A DNA stretch of 7,785 bases from Chloroflexi bacterium RBG_19FT_COMBO_55_16 (GTDB lineage: Bacteria; Chloroflexota; Anaerolineae; Anaerolineales; UBA4823), in NCBI GenBank assembly GCA_001795335.1, contig MGOK01000064.1, forward strand, positions 4,618 to 12,402, read 5' to 3'. Made by a program: the position numbers and the translations under genes. Under the pieces are notes generated by a model. That model was not told where the DNA came from. It saw nothing but the letters and a program-made list of their open reading frames with translations, and made no database searches. Every line of letters begins with the position of its first letter. The stretch's first letter is position 1. Of the stretch, positions 1 through 6,832 are shown one piece after another.

Positions 1-1302
1 ACCATCTGGCACCACGGCGTTCTCTGCACATAAATCCCAGTTATATTCAAAAGTGGGATTGAAAGGCTCCCCTAAATCATGCCATTCGCCTGTATAATTT
101 GCCACCAGTTGCCCATAATCTAGACCACTATCATCATCTGCTCCCCAACCGCTCAAGTTGATTGTAGAAGAAGTGATCGTATCTCCGGTTGACACCCCAC
201 TCAGGTCACCATATGGGGGAGTTAAATCGCCAACCACCTCATTATCTGAATCATAAGCTGCGCGTCCGTCTACGCACTTTCCTCCGCAAAATTCATCATC
301 TGTTTCGTATTCGCGCCGCGGCCTTCCCCCATAAATATCCACTTCATCAAAAGTAACATCTACTGACTGGTTCCAATAAGGATTGTCTGCAGGCCAGTTT
401 GGCTGAATCTCTACCTGGAAATGCAGATGGTGTCCTGTGCTGGTTCCAGTATTATCTGCCGTGGCAATATACTGACCTTGCACCACCTGTGCGCCTACGG
501 TCTTCAATTCTGCCGGGATACTATCCTGAGCTAGATGAAGGTATAACTGGTATAGATTTGGATTATCCGCGTTTTGCAGGACGATGAAATTGACTTCGTC
601 ATGATTATTATTCGGAACATCATCGCGGAATGTGTATACGTAACCGGACTTCGCCGCATAAATCGGCCACATCACCCCTGAAATATAGAAATCAAAGGCA
701 TAATGCGCCTTCCCGGAAGGGTAGTCATAATCATGATTGACGCTCCGAGAGAGATTGACCGTTTCACCCTGTGCCCAGGGAAGATGATAACCAGCTAACG
801 ACTCTATCGGGAAATCTGGCATGTCCGCGACCAGCTGCGCCTGCCACATCTCTGTATCAGATTTAGTTATTAACCCATAAGGAACATCTTGAAGGATGGT
901 TTCCCAAGCAAGATCACCTGGTAGATACACCTGCCATCCGTTTTTTATCAGGTGTACAACTGCTAACCCCGGCTCGGTAGGAAGCACAAGCTCTATAGAC
1001 GGATCAAAATAAACTATCCATGCTTTAGCCCAGGTACCATCCTGACTGATCTTTATGTTGTCAACCCGTATCTCGAAATCGTCTGCTCCCCAACCATATT
1101 CCCCCTTTGCGATTGCAGATAGAATGGCAGATCTGATCTCTGTCTGCGCTTCCATGTCCGTCCGATCATCAGGGTTTTTCTCCGCAAAGAGCCCTGAACC
1201 CGGTAAAGCAGCAGTCGCTGACGAATATACCGGTGAAAGTCCTACCAATAGTTGGCTTACCAATATCAGAACTACGAAAACTGCCATAATCTTAGTTTTC
1301 AT
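1..1302 (-). CDS. Secreted M23 (LytM-type) metallopeptidase with Ig-like C-terminal module, 3' end off window
   Basis: This reading frame is open for 434 codons from an ATG at 1302 to the left edge, with no stop, so the C-terminus is missing. Residues 1-28 form a signal peptide: Lys at 2 and 4, a hydrophobic core, then a small-residue stretch near SPVYSSA. Residues 45-165 form an unassigned domain. Residues 180-300 match the M23 zinc peptidase fold: HYAFD (H200, D204) corresponds to the family H-x3-D motif, YLHL gives H256, and GHHLHF (H292, H294) is the family H-x-H motif. All expected zinc and catalytic residues are therefore present. M23 enzymes usually cut peptide cross-links of peptidoglycan or other glycine-containing peptides outside the cell. 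Residues 362-434 look like an Ig-like module (TPPYGDLSG, LSGWGADDDSG, WDLC). Such modules are familiar to me from Chloroflexota secreted proteins. An AGGAG sequence lies eight bases before the ATG. Substrate and attachment are unknown. The peptidase assignment is firm. Confidence 0.9.
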   Translation of the reverse strand, partial: MKTKIMAVFVVLILVSQLLVGLSPVYSSATAALPGSGLFAEKNPDDRTDMEAQTEIRSAILSAIAKGEYGWGADDFEIRVDNIKISQDGTWAKAWIVYFDPSIELVLPTEPGLAVVHLIKNGWQVYLPGDLAWETILQDVPYGLITKSDTEMWQAQLVADMPDFPIESLAGYHLPWAQGETVNLSRSVNHDYDYPSGKAHYAFDFYISGVMWPIYAAKSGYVYTFRDDVPNNNHDEVNFIVLQNADNPNLYQLYLHLAQDSIPAELKTVGAQVVQGQYIATADNTGTSTGHHLHFQVEIQPNWPADNPYWNQSVDVTFDEVDIYGGRPRREYETDDEFCGGKCVDGRAAYDSDNEVVGDLTPPYGDLSGVSTGDTITSSTINLSGWGADDDSGLDYGQLVANYTGEWHDLGEPFNPTFEYNWDLCAENAVVPDG

Positions 1303-1310
1303 CAGAATCA

Positions 1311-1315
1311 CTCCT
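1311..1315 (-). promoter_or_regulatory. Ribosome binding site of the M23 peptidase gene
   Basis: On the minus strand AGGAG sits eight bases before the ATG at 1302. This supports that start, as does the signal peptide beginning right there. I could not find a convincing -35/-10 pair between this site and the hairpin at 1373-1394. Confidence 0.75.
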
Positions 1316-1351
1316 GTAAAGTACCTGTCAATCTGGATCTTGCATCACTCT

Positions 1352-1585
1352 TTATTTTATCAAATAACAAGTTGCCGGGAGCTCCCTCCCGGCATCCGCC
1401 ACCCGATCGCCATCAATCAGTTCGGAACCAACAAATGCACCATAAATGATCTGCAGTCCCTGGCTTGCAGCCACTTCACCAATCCAGGTAATCGCACCAG
1501 TCGATGGATCGTCAAACCCCATACCTGACGGACAAGACAGCGAACCTTCTACATAAGTAGCAGAAATTGGTATAGTATAGATCCT
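1352..1585 (-). pseudogene. Remnant of a DUF11-type surface repeat domain
   Basis: One minus-strand frame here translates into the second half of a DUF11 (conserved repeat) domain. Readable pieces are TIPISATYVEGSLSCPSG, then STGAITWIGEVAAS, then ELIDGDRVADAG. The family pattern as I remember it is TIPxxxTYVxGSLxC, then ITWxGxVAAG, then LxDGxxxTNTA. The similarity starts within a base or two of the pyk stop codon, in a different frame from pyk. It ends in the GC-rich terminator stem, which encodes the meaningless tail GRELPA. There is no ribosome binding site or plausible start; the frame only stays open by running back into pyk. I read it as a decayed fragment of a lost surface-protein gene, cut at the pyk end. 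The domain likeness is remembered, not computed. This stretch also fills most of the gap between pyk and the M23 gene. Confidence 0.6.
1362..1394 (-). terminator. Probable intrinsic terminator after pyk
   Basis: A nine-base perfect inverted repeat (1373-1381 with 1386-1394, TGCCGGGAG/CTCCCGGCA) has a four-base loop and is very GC-rich. On the minus strand it is followed by an interrupted U-rich stretch, ACTTGTTATTTG. It lies about 190 bases beyond the pyk stop and before the M23 gene, where a transcript end is expected. The U-run is imperfect, so efficiency is uncertain. On the plus strand no T-run follows, so it reads as a minus-strand terminator. Confidence 0.65.
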
Positions 1586-3014
1586 AATGTTCTCCAATCG
1601 TGTGCAGTAAAGCCAGATTGGTCGGACGCACTTCGTTAACCGGAAAACCACAGATCAGCACTACTTGTTGGCCCGGTTGCAATGTCTGGGAAGCCATCAA
1701 CGCGCCTTCAACTGCTTTAAGCATCTCATCGATTGTATTGGCATGCGGCACGAGGTATGGAACCACTCCCCAATACATCTCGAGGCGTGGATAGGTGGTT
1801 TCCTCGGGCGTGAATGCCAGGATGGGAACACCGGGACGCGTCTTCGAGAGCAGCAATGCCGTCCTTCCGCTCTTAGTGAAAACCGCGATTGCTGCCACGT
1901 TCCGGTCATGTGCTAGCTCCCGTGCTGCCTGGGTCATGTAAAAAGTATCGTCAAAACTTGACTGTGTCACCATCTCCCCCTTCCAGTGACCCCACTCCTC
2001 CATATTCGCTTCTGCCTGGCAAATGATGGCATTCATCATCTCTACTGCAGCTACCGGGTACGCACCCACCGCTGTCTCTCCTGACAACATGACCGCGTCT
2101 GTGCCATCAAAGATCGCATTTGCCACATCTGAGGCCTCTGCGCGGGTTGGGCGAGGATTGTGGATCATCGAATCGAGCATCTGTGTCGCAGTTATTACAA
2201 CTTTCCCGTGGCGATTTGCACACTCAATGATCCTTTTTTGCGCAATGGGTACTTCCTGTGGAGACATTTCCACACCAAGGTCGCCGCGCGCCACCATTAC
2301 TCCATCCGAAACATGGGTAATCGCCTCCAGGTTATCTATCGATTCGGGACGTTCCAATTTTGCAATGATTGGGATGTTTACGTGTTTTGAGTCAAAGTGT
2401 TCTATTTTCTGCCGCAAGTATCTAATGTCATCTGACGAGCGGACGAAGGATAGAGCGATCGCATCCACTCCCTGCCTCAATCCAAACTCCAGGTCGATTT
2501 CATCTTTTTCAGTCAATGCTGGGATATTTAATACCGCACCCGGTAAATTAATCCCTTTATGCGACTTGAGCACCCCGCCCACGACTACCGACACCTGGAC
2601 ATGTTTCTCATCAGTGGCCAGGACACGCATCTCCAAATTGCCATCATCCAGTAAAATCCGCCCACCAGGCTGGACACTGCGGGGTAGTTCATCGAAATCC
2701 ACTGGTATCGTATCGGGCTCACCCGGCTGTGTGGATAACGTCACCGATTGTTTGGCGGTTAACTCTATCCCATCAGCTGGTAATTCGCCCGTGCGTATTT
2801 TTGGTCCCTGCAAATCCTGTAAAATAGAAACCGGTCTACCCAACTCTGCTGCTATTCGACGCAAACGCACGATGACTTCTGTATAATTATCATGACTGCC
2901 ATGTGAGAAATTCAGGCGTGCCACATTAACTCCAGCTTTCAACAGCCTGCGGATCATCCCCTCTTCTTGACAGGCCGGCCCAATTGTCGCTACGATCTTC
3001 GCACAACGCCGCAT
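1584..3014 (-). CDS. pyk: Pyruvate kinase
   Basis: Pyruvate kinase transfers phosphate from phosphoenolpyruvate to ADP, giving pyruvate and ATP in the cytoplasm at the end of glycolysis. The 476-residue product has the usual bacterial length without the extra C-terminal PEP-utiliser domain of some Bacillus enzymes. Visible motifs are KIVATIGPAC near residue 6, VARLNFSHG with R33, N35 and S37, LQDLQGPKIRTG at 65-76, LLDDG at 121-125, IIAKLE with catalytic K219, VARGDLGVE with D245, ITATQMLDSM at 274-283, and PTRAEASDVANA. The C-terminal allosteric-type domain (about 350-476) carries TKSGRTA. I chose the ATG at 3014 because AGAGGAGG lies five bases before it and the family N-terminus (RRCAKIVATIGP) begins right there. 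An upstream in-frame ATG at 3092 would add 26 residues that run through a terminator hairpin and match nothing. No separate promoter fits between that terminator and the start. Confidence 0.97.
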   Translation of the reverse strand: MRRCAKIVATIGPACQEEGMIRRLLKAGVNVARLNFSHGSHDNYTEVIVRLRRIAAELGRPVSILQDLQGPKIRTGELPADGIELTAKQSVTLSTQPGEPDTIPVDFDELPRSVQPGGRILLDDGNLEMRVLATDEKHVQVSVVVGGVLKSHKGINLPGAVLNIPALTEKDEIDLEFGLRQGVDAIALSFVRSSDDIRYLRQKIEHFDSKHVNIPIIAKLERPESIDNLEAITHVSDGVMVARGDLGVEMSPQEVPIAQKRIIECANRHGKVVITATQMLDSMIHNPRPTRAEASDVANAIFDGTDAVMLSGETAVGAYPVAAVEMMNAIICQAEANMEEWGHWKGEMVTQSSFDDTFYMTQAARELAHDRNVAAIAVFTKSGRTALLLSKTRPGVPILAFTPEETTYPRLEMYWGVVPYLVPHANTIDEMLKAVEGALMASQTLQPGQQVVLICGFPVNEVRPTNLALLHTIGEH

Positions 3015-3019
3015 AATAA

Positions 3020-3027
3020 CCTCCTCT
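3020..3027 (-). promoter_or_regulatory. Strong Shine-Dalgarno sequence deciding the pyk start
   Basis: AGAGGAGG on the minus strand lies five bases before the ATG at 3014, close to a perfect anti-16S match. It begins only three bases after the U-run of the upstream terminator. It can also base-pair with the 3' arm of that terminator (see findings), so access to it may depend on RNA folding. Confidence 0.85.
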
Positions 3028-3030
3028 AAT

Positions 3031-3076
3031 AAAAAACCGAAGAAGGTTGCAAGTTTGACTCCACCTGCAACCTTCT
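3031..3076 (-). terminator. Intrinsic terminator between the CoA-transferase gene and pyk
   Basis: An eleven-base perfect inverted repeat (3041-3051 with 3066-3076; minus-strand arms AGAAGGTTGCA and TGCAACCTTCT) encloses a 14-base loop. On the minus strand four bases (TCGG) and then six U follow. It starts about 20 bases after the stop codon of the CoA-transferase gene, so it should end the rocD-ald-CoA-transferase transcript. Because pyk starts only 16 bases after the U-run, it is also a possible leader attenuator of pyk. On the plus strand no T-run follows, so the direction is clear. Confidence 0.85.
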
Positions 3077-3096
3077 CCATCATAACACGCAATTCT

Positions 3097-4407
3097 TTAC
3101 ATGTAATGCAATTCGACTGCTTCGCGCTTTAACTCTTCCCGGAAATCGGGATGTGCCACATTAATTAATGCCTGACCTCGTTGGCGAATACTTTTGCCAT
3201 ACAGGTCCGCAACGCCGTATTCTGTGATTACATAACGGACATGGTTGCGTGAAGTCACCACACCTGCGCCGCGTTTAAGCATCGTAACGATTCGGCTGAT
3301 AACTTGCCCATCCCGAGTCGTTGTCGTACTTGGCAATGCGATGATGGGGACACCGCCTTTGGAGCGTGATGCGCCATAAATAAAGTCTAACTGCCCACCG
3401 ACACCACTGTACAGTTTTGGACCGATACTATCTGCACATATCTGACCGGTAAGATCAACCTCAATAGCTGAATTGATTGCTACCATGCGCTCATTCTGGG
3501 CAATAACGAAGGGGTCATTAATATACTCGGTAGGATGCAGTTCAATCATCGGGTTGTCATCGATCCAATTGTATAATCGGCGAGATCCGATGACAAAACC
3601 AGCTGCGATCTTCCCGGGATGAAGCGTCTTGCGCATGTTCGTTAAAACCCCTGCTTCGACCAGATCAATGACACCATCCGAGAAAAGCTCTGAATGGACA
3701 CCTAAGTCATGCTTGTGATACAAGAATTTTAACACTGCGTCCGGGATGGCGCCAATTCCCATTTGCATTGTCGCCCCATCCGGGATCAAATCAGCGGCAA
3801 AGCCAGCGATCTTTTGCGTAACCTCATCGACCTCTTCGCTGCCCATCGACATTTCCGCTATCGGGTAATCAACCGGCACAATGTAATTGACGCGACTGAG
3901 ATGAATAAAAGAATCTCCAAGTACACGGGGCATTTGCTCATTGATTTCTGCAATGATGATCTTGGCTGATTCTGCCGGTGACTTTGTCAGACCATTTTCA
4001 ATGCTAAAACTACAAAATCCATGCTCATCAGGGGGGGAGAGGTGTACAAGAGCCACATCGACCGGAAGGAACTTATTTTTGAAGAGCAGTGGGAATTCCG
4101 AAAGCAGCACGGGGGTAAAATCTGCGCGCCCTTCTTGCACAGCTTTGCGAATATTGGCACTGATAAACATTGTGTTTACACGCATATGCCCATGCATTTC
4201 CTGGGAAACGTAATCTGCGGGGCCGACGGTCAGTGCCTGGCAGATTTCTACGTCCTTCAGATTTGGAGCGTGTTTAACAAGCGCGGCTAACACTGTTTGC
4301 GGTGTCGAGCAGTTACCGGTCAAGAATATCCGTTGTCCAGATTGAATTTTCTTCACCGCCTCATCTGCAGTGACGATCCGGGATTGGTATACTTTACTGA
4401 GATCCAT
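3097..4407 (-). CDS. Acetyl-CoA hydrolase/transferase family protein, 4-hydroxybutyrate (or butyrate) CoA-transferase-like
   Basis: The 436-residue protein is a full-length class I CoA-transferase of the acetyl-CoA hydrolase/transferase family. These enzymes move CoA between a carboxylic acid and an acyl-CoA through a glutamyl-CoA intermediate. The likely catalytic glutamate is E240 in GVHSELFSDG. Other family landmarks are SPPDEHGFCSF at 124-134, AKIIIAEINEQMPR at 148-161, GIGAIPDAVL at 217-226, the GVGGQLDF loop at 335-342, and EYGVADLYGKSIRQR at 396-410. The closest remembered relatives are Clostridium Cat2-type 4-hydroxybutyrate CoA-transferases, which share the same length and the MPRxLGDSFIH and LHPGKI segments. 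The true acid (acetate, butyrate, 4-hydroxybutyrate, propionate) cannot be read from sequence. The gene starts four bases after the ald stop, and its AGGAG lies inside the ald end, so the two are very likely translationally coupled. A strong terminator follows. Confidence 0.93.
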   Translation of the reverse strand: MDLSKVYQSRIVTADEAVKKIQSGQRIFLTGNCSTPQTVLAALVKHAPNLKDVEICQALTVGPADYVSQEMHGHMRVNTMFISANIRKAVQEGRADFTPVLLSEFPLLFKNKFLPVDVALVHLSPPDEHGFCSFSIENGLTKSPAESAKIIIAEINEQMPRVLGDSFIHLSRVNYIVPVDYPIAEMSMGSEEVDEVTQKIAGFAADLIPDGATMQMGIGAIPDAVLKFLYHKHDLGVHSELFSDGVIDLVEAGVLTNMRKTLHPGKIAAGFVIGSRRLYNWIDDNPMIELHPTEYINDPFVIAQNERMVAINSAIEVDLTGQICADSIGPKLYSGVGGQLDFIYGASRSKGGVPIIALPSTTTTRDGQVISRIVTMLKRGAGVVTSRNHVRYVITEYGVADLYGKSIRQRGQALINVAHPDFREELKREAVELHYM

Positions 4408-4411
4408 AAGG

Positions 4412-5506
4412 TCATTCTCCTAGTTCTTCTATGGCTTGAATACGTGCCAGGCGGCGTACCTCACCCTTATAGATCACCGTCCCGGATTCAATCGCAGGAT
4501 TATCTGATATTGCCTGATCTATACCCTTATTGGCAATTTCCATAATATATGGGTAAGCAGCATTCAGAAAAGCGTATGTCGAAGTACGGGCTACAATGCT
4601 GGGAATATTAGGCACACAATAGTGGACGATTCCTTCTTCAATAAAGGTTGGGCGTTCATGAGTAGTCGGACGAGATGTCTCGACACACCCTCCCTCGTCA
4701 ATACTCACATCCATGATCAACGATCTTGGTCGCATCGAACGCACCATTGACCGGGTGATAATGTGAGGCGGGCGGTCATAAGGAACTAGGATGCAAGCTA
4801 CCACCACATCCGCGTATGCAGTGGTTTTTGCAAGGTTTGGCTCATTAGAGATCATAGTTACCACACCCGGGAAAGCATCGTAGATACGTTGTAGCGCCTC
4901 GTAATGAATATCTAGCACAGTCACATGTGCGCCCATTCCTACAAAAGCACGTGCCGCATAGGTTCCCGCTACACCCGCTCCGATAATTACTACCTCTGCT
5001 GGAGGTACGCCAGCATTCCCGCCCAACAATATGCCCTTTCCATTCGAATCGTTCTGCAGCAGATGGGCGCTGATTTGTGCCACTAACCTTCCGCCAATCT
5101 GGCTGAGCGGATTCTTTACCGGCAATGTTCCATCCGGTAGTGTAATGGCTTCGTAAGGGACCGCCGTGACTTCCTTCTCCTGAAGAATGGAAATCTTATC
5201 TTGCCTTGAAGAATAAAGATGTAGCAGCCCCATGATCGTTGTACCGGGGCGCAGCCATTCCAATTCCTCATAGGTTGGACGGGCTACTTTGAGCAGTAAG
5301 TCTGCCCGGCCAAAGACCTCGTGCGCCGTGTAAACCACCCTCGCGCCTGCAATCTCGTATTCCTGGTCGCTGAAGCCGGCTCCCTCTCCGGCATTGTGCT
5401 CGACATAGCATGTATGACCATATTTTGTCAACATTTGTACTACTGCCGGGGTCAAACCGACACGAAATTCGAACGGACGTCGTTCTTTTGGAACCCCAAT
5501 GTTCAT
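4412..5506 (-). CDS. ald: Alanine dehydrogenase
   Basis: Alanine dehydrogenase converts alanine, NAD+ and water reversibly to pyruvate, ammonia and NADH in the cytoplasm. The 364-residue protein has the normal family length. The N-terminal AlaDh/PNT domain shows VPKERRPFEFRVGLTP (R15), LLKVARP (K73), LLHLYSS (H96) and PYEA (E119). The NAD-binding domain shows VVIIGAGVAGTYAAR with GAGVAG at 176-181 and acidic D199 at the end of the second strand. D270 in MDVSIDEGGC is the family catalytic aspartate. The end carries the typical VPNIPSIVARTSTYAFLNAAYPY segment. Some positions differ from well-studied enzymes: PYDRPP replaces the usual PGAKAP after the ILV strand, and L134 stands where I remember Met133. 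This suggests a side branch of the family. AAGGAG lies eight bases before the ATG. It sits 64 bases after rocD and four bases before the CoA-transferase gene, probably in one operon. Confidence 0.93.
   Translation of the reverse strand: MNIGVPKERRPFEFRVGLTPAVVQMLTKYGHTCYVEHNAGEGAGFSDQEYEIAGARVVYTAHEVFGRADLLLKVARPTYEELEWLRPGTTIMGLLHLYSSRQDKISILQEKEVTAVPYEAITLPDGTLPVKNPLSQIGGRLVAQISAHLLQNDSNGKGILLGGNAGVPPAEVVIIGAGVAGTYAARAFVGMGAHVTVLDIHYEALQRIYDAFPGVVTMISNEPNLAKTTAYADVVVACILVPYDRPPHIITRSMVRSMRPRSLIMDVSIDEGGCVETSRPTTHERPTFIEEGIVHYCVPNIPSIVARTSTYAFLNAAYPYIMEIANKGIDQAISDNPAIESGTVIYKGEVRRLARIQAIEELGE
4417..4421 (-). promoter_or_regulatory. Ribosome binding site of the CoA-transferase gene, inside the end of ald
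   Basis: AGGAG lies nine bases before the ATG at 4407 and within the last codons of ald (its stop TGA is at 4412-4414). Ribosomes finishing ald therefore end at the start site of the next gene, which argues for coupled translation and a shared mRNA. Confidence 0.75.
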
Positions 5507-5532
5507 AGTCTTCTCTCCTTAGCTTCTAACTC

Positions 5533-5559
5533 AATGCACCGTAATGCCTATGGTGCACT
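5533..5559 (-). repeat. Small inverted repeat between rocD and ald
   Basis: The minus strand reads AGTGCACC, an 11-base loop, then GGTGCATT, which pairs over eight positions including one G-U. It occupies most of the 64-base rocD-ald gap. No U-run follows, so it is not a standard terminator. It could stabilise or process the mRNA or be a protein-binding palindrome. The role is unknown. Confidence 0.4.
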
Positions 5560-5570
5560 GTGTTATATAC

Positions 5571-6773
5571 CTACTTAATCATCAGGACTTCCCGAATACG
5601 GGGTAATGCCCAGTCGATTGTCGCTTGATCAATAACCAACGGTGGCGCAAAACGGATCACGTGTTCGTGTGTCTCCTTTGCGAGGATAGACTGTTTGGAG
5701 AGCGCCTCACAAAAGCGGCGTGCACCACCCGCGCTTGGTTTTAGCTCCACCCCCACCAACAAACCTTTCCCGCGGATTTCCTTGACATGCGGGCTTGGTA
5801 TTTCAGCTAACTGTTCCTGGAAATAAGTACCCAGGCGATCAGCATTCTCAACCAGGCCTTCCTCCTGGATTACCCGCAGCGCAGCCCGCGCCACCGCCAT
5901 TCCCAGCGGATTTCCCCCAAAGGTTGAACCATGCTCACCCGGTGTGAAAAGCCCCAGAATTTCGGCATCAGCTAATATTGCAGACACCGGATAGAAACCA
6001 CCTGACAGGGCCTTCCCGATCACGACAACGTCTGCCCGTACACCTTCATGCTCACAGGCAAACATTTTGCCTGTCCGTCCCAGGCCTGTCTGTATTTCAT
6101 CTGCGATCAGCAGGATATTCTTCTGGGTACAGATCTCGCGCACCTGCTTCAAGTATCCTGCCGGAGGAACAATCACCCCGGCCTCTCCCTGAATAGGCTC
6201 AATCATGACCGCCGCGGTATTGGGTGTGATTGCCTTGGCAATCGCCTGTGCATCTCCATAGGGTACTATCACAAAACCGGGTGTAAATGGCCCAAAATCG
6301 TCCCGGTATAGCGGCTCGGTCGAGAAGGATACGATCGAGATAGTCCGTCCATGGAAATTGTTCTCACAAGTAATGATCTCTGCTTGGTGCCGAGGCACTC
6401 CTTTGACTTGATATGCCCACTTGCGCGCCAGTTTAAGTGCCGTCTCAACTGCTTCAGCTCCCGAATTCATCGGCAAAGACATCCCATAGCCGGTCATTTC
6501 CGACAATTCTTTATAGAAAAGTGGCAGTTGATCGTTGCGAAAAGCCCGAGAAGTAAGCGTCATACGTTCCGCCTGCTCCTTCAATGCCTTGAGGATTTTT
6601 GGATGTACATGACCTTGGTTGACTGCAGAATAGGCACTCAGGCAATCCAGATAGCGGTTACCTTCGATATCATATACCCAAACACCCTCTGCGCGAGACA
6701 ATACTACATCCAGCGGATGATAATTATGTGCGCCATAGCGCTCTTCCAGTTCGACATATTCGTGTGTGTTCAT
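5571..6773 (-). CDS. rocD: Ornithine aminotransferase (ornithine-oxo-acid transaminase)
   Basis: This PLP enzyme moves the delta-amino group of ornithine to a 2-oxo acid (usually 2-oxoglutarate), giving glutamate-5-semialdehyde in arginine and ornithine breakdown. The 400-residue product fits class III aminotransferases. Lys254 in [10 protein letters not shown] is the expected PLP lysine, D225 in ADEIQTG holds the pyridine nitrogen, [11 protein letters not shown] (104-114) binds phosphate, and STFGGNPL lies at 283-290. The N-terminal YGAHNYHPL and [10 protein letters not shown] segments are hallmarks of ornithine aminotransferase rather than of acetylornithine or GABA enzymes. The ornithine-binding residues of the human enzyme (Y55, Y85, R180) correspond by motif spacing to Y18, Y48 and R143. 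I chose the ATG at 6773, where the family N-terminus begins. An in-frame GTG at 6791 would add six residues and overlap the promoter-like element. Neither start has a clear Shine-Dalgarno. It is the first gene of the probable operon with ald and the CoA-transferase gene. Confidence 0.95.
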   Translation of the reverse strand: MNTHEYVELEERYGAHNYHPLDVVLSRAEGVWVYDIEGNRYLDCLSAYSAVNQGHVHPKILKALKEQAERMTLTSRAFRNDQLPLFYKELSEMTGYGMSLPMNSGAEAVETALKLARKWAYQVKGVPRHQAEIITCENNFHGRTISIVSFSTEPLYRDDFGPFTPGFVIVPYGDAQAIAKAITPNTAAVMIEPIQGEAGVIVPPAGYLKQVREICTQKNILLIADEIQTGLGRTGKMFACEHEGVRADVVVIGKALSGGFYPVSAILADAEILGLFTPGEHGSTFGGNPLGMAVARAALRVIQEEGLVENADRLGTYFQEQLAEIPSPHVKEIRGKGLLVGVELKPSAGGARRFCEALSKQSILAKETHEHVIRFAPPLVIDQATIDWALPRIREVLMIK

Positions 6774-6781
6774 ATTTGTGC

Positions 6782-6790
6782 AGTATATCA
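6782..6790 (-). promoter_or_regulatory. Extended -10 promoter of rocD, possibly giving a leaderless mRNA
   Basis: The minus strand reads TGATATACT, which is the extended -10 form TGn followed by a hexamer (TATACT) one base from consensus. It ends eight bases before the ATG at 6773, so transcription would start at or within a base or two of the start codon. No Shine-Dalgarno precedes the ATG, consistent with a leaderless message. I see no good -35 at the usual distance; extended -10 promoters can work without one. Confidence 0.5.
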
Positions 6791-6832
6791 CAGCAAAATA
6801 CCCTGGCCTATTGCCATAAAACAGGATATTAT

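Noticed and set aside
137..1095. A 14-base direct repeat (137-150 and 1082-1095) inside the M23 gene
   Set aside because: Both copies encode the same short GWGAD stretch in frame in two unrelated domains, and the flanks differ. It is most likely coincidence, not a mobile-element or recombination scar.
1055..1528. A plus-strand open frame of 157 codons over the M23 start
   Set aside because: It is antisense to the signal peptide of a clear gene, and its sequence looks random.
2023..2886. A plus-strand open frame of 287 codons
   Set aside because: It lies wholly inside pyk on the opposite strand, its translation shows no family features, and pyk is certain. It is a shadow of pyk codon use.
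3015..3092. N-terminal extension of pyruvate kinase from an ATG at 3092
   Set aside because: The added residues are encoded by the terminator hairpin and U-run and match nothing in the family; the strong Shine-Dalgarno fits the ATG at 3014.
6774..6791. GTG start for rocD six codons upstream
   Set aside because: It overlaps the extended -10 element, has no Shine-Dalgarno, and the family N-terminus begins after the ATG at 6773.
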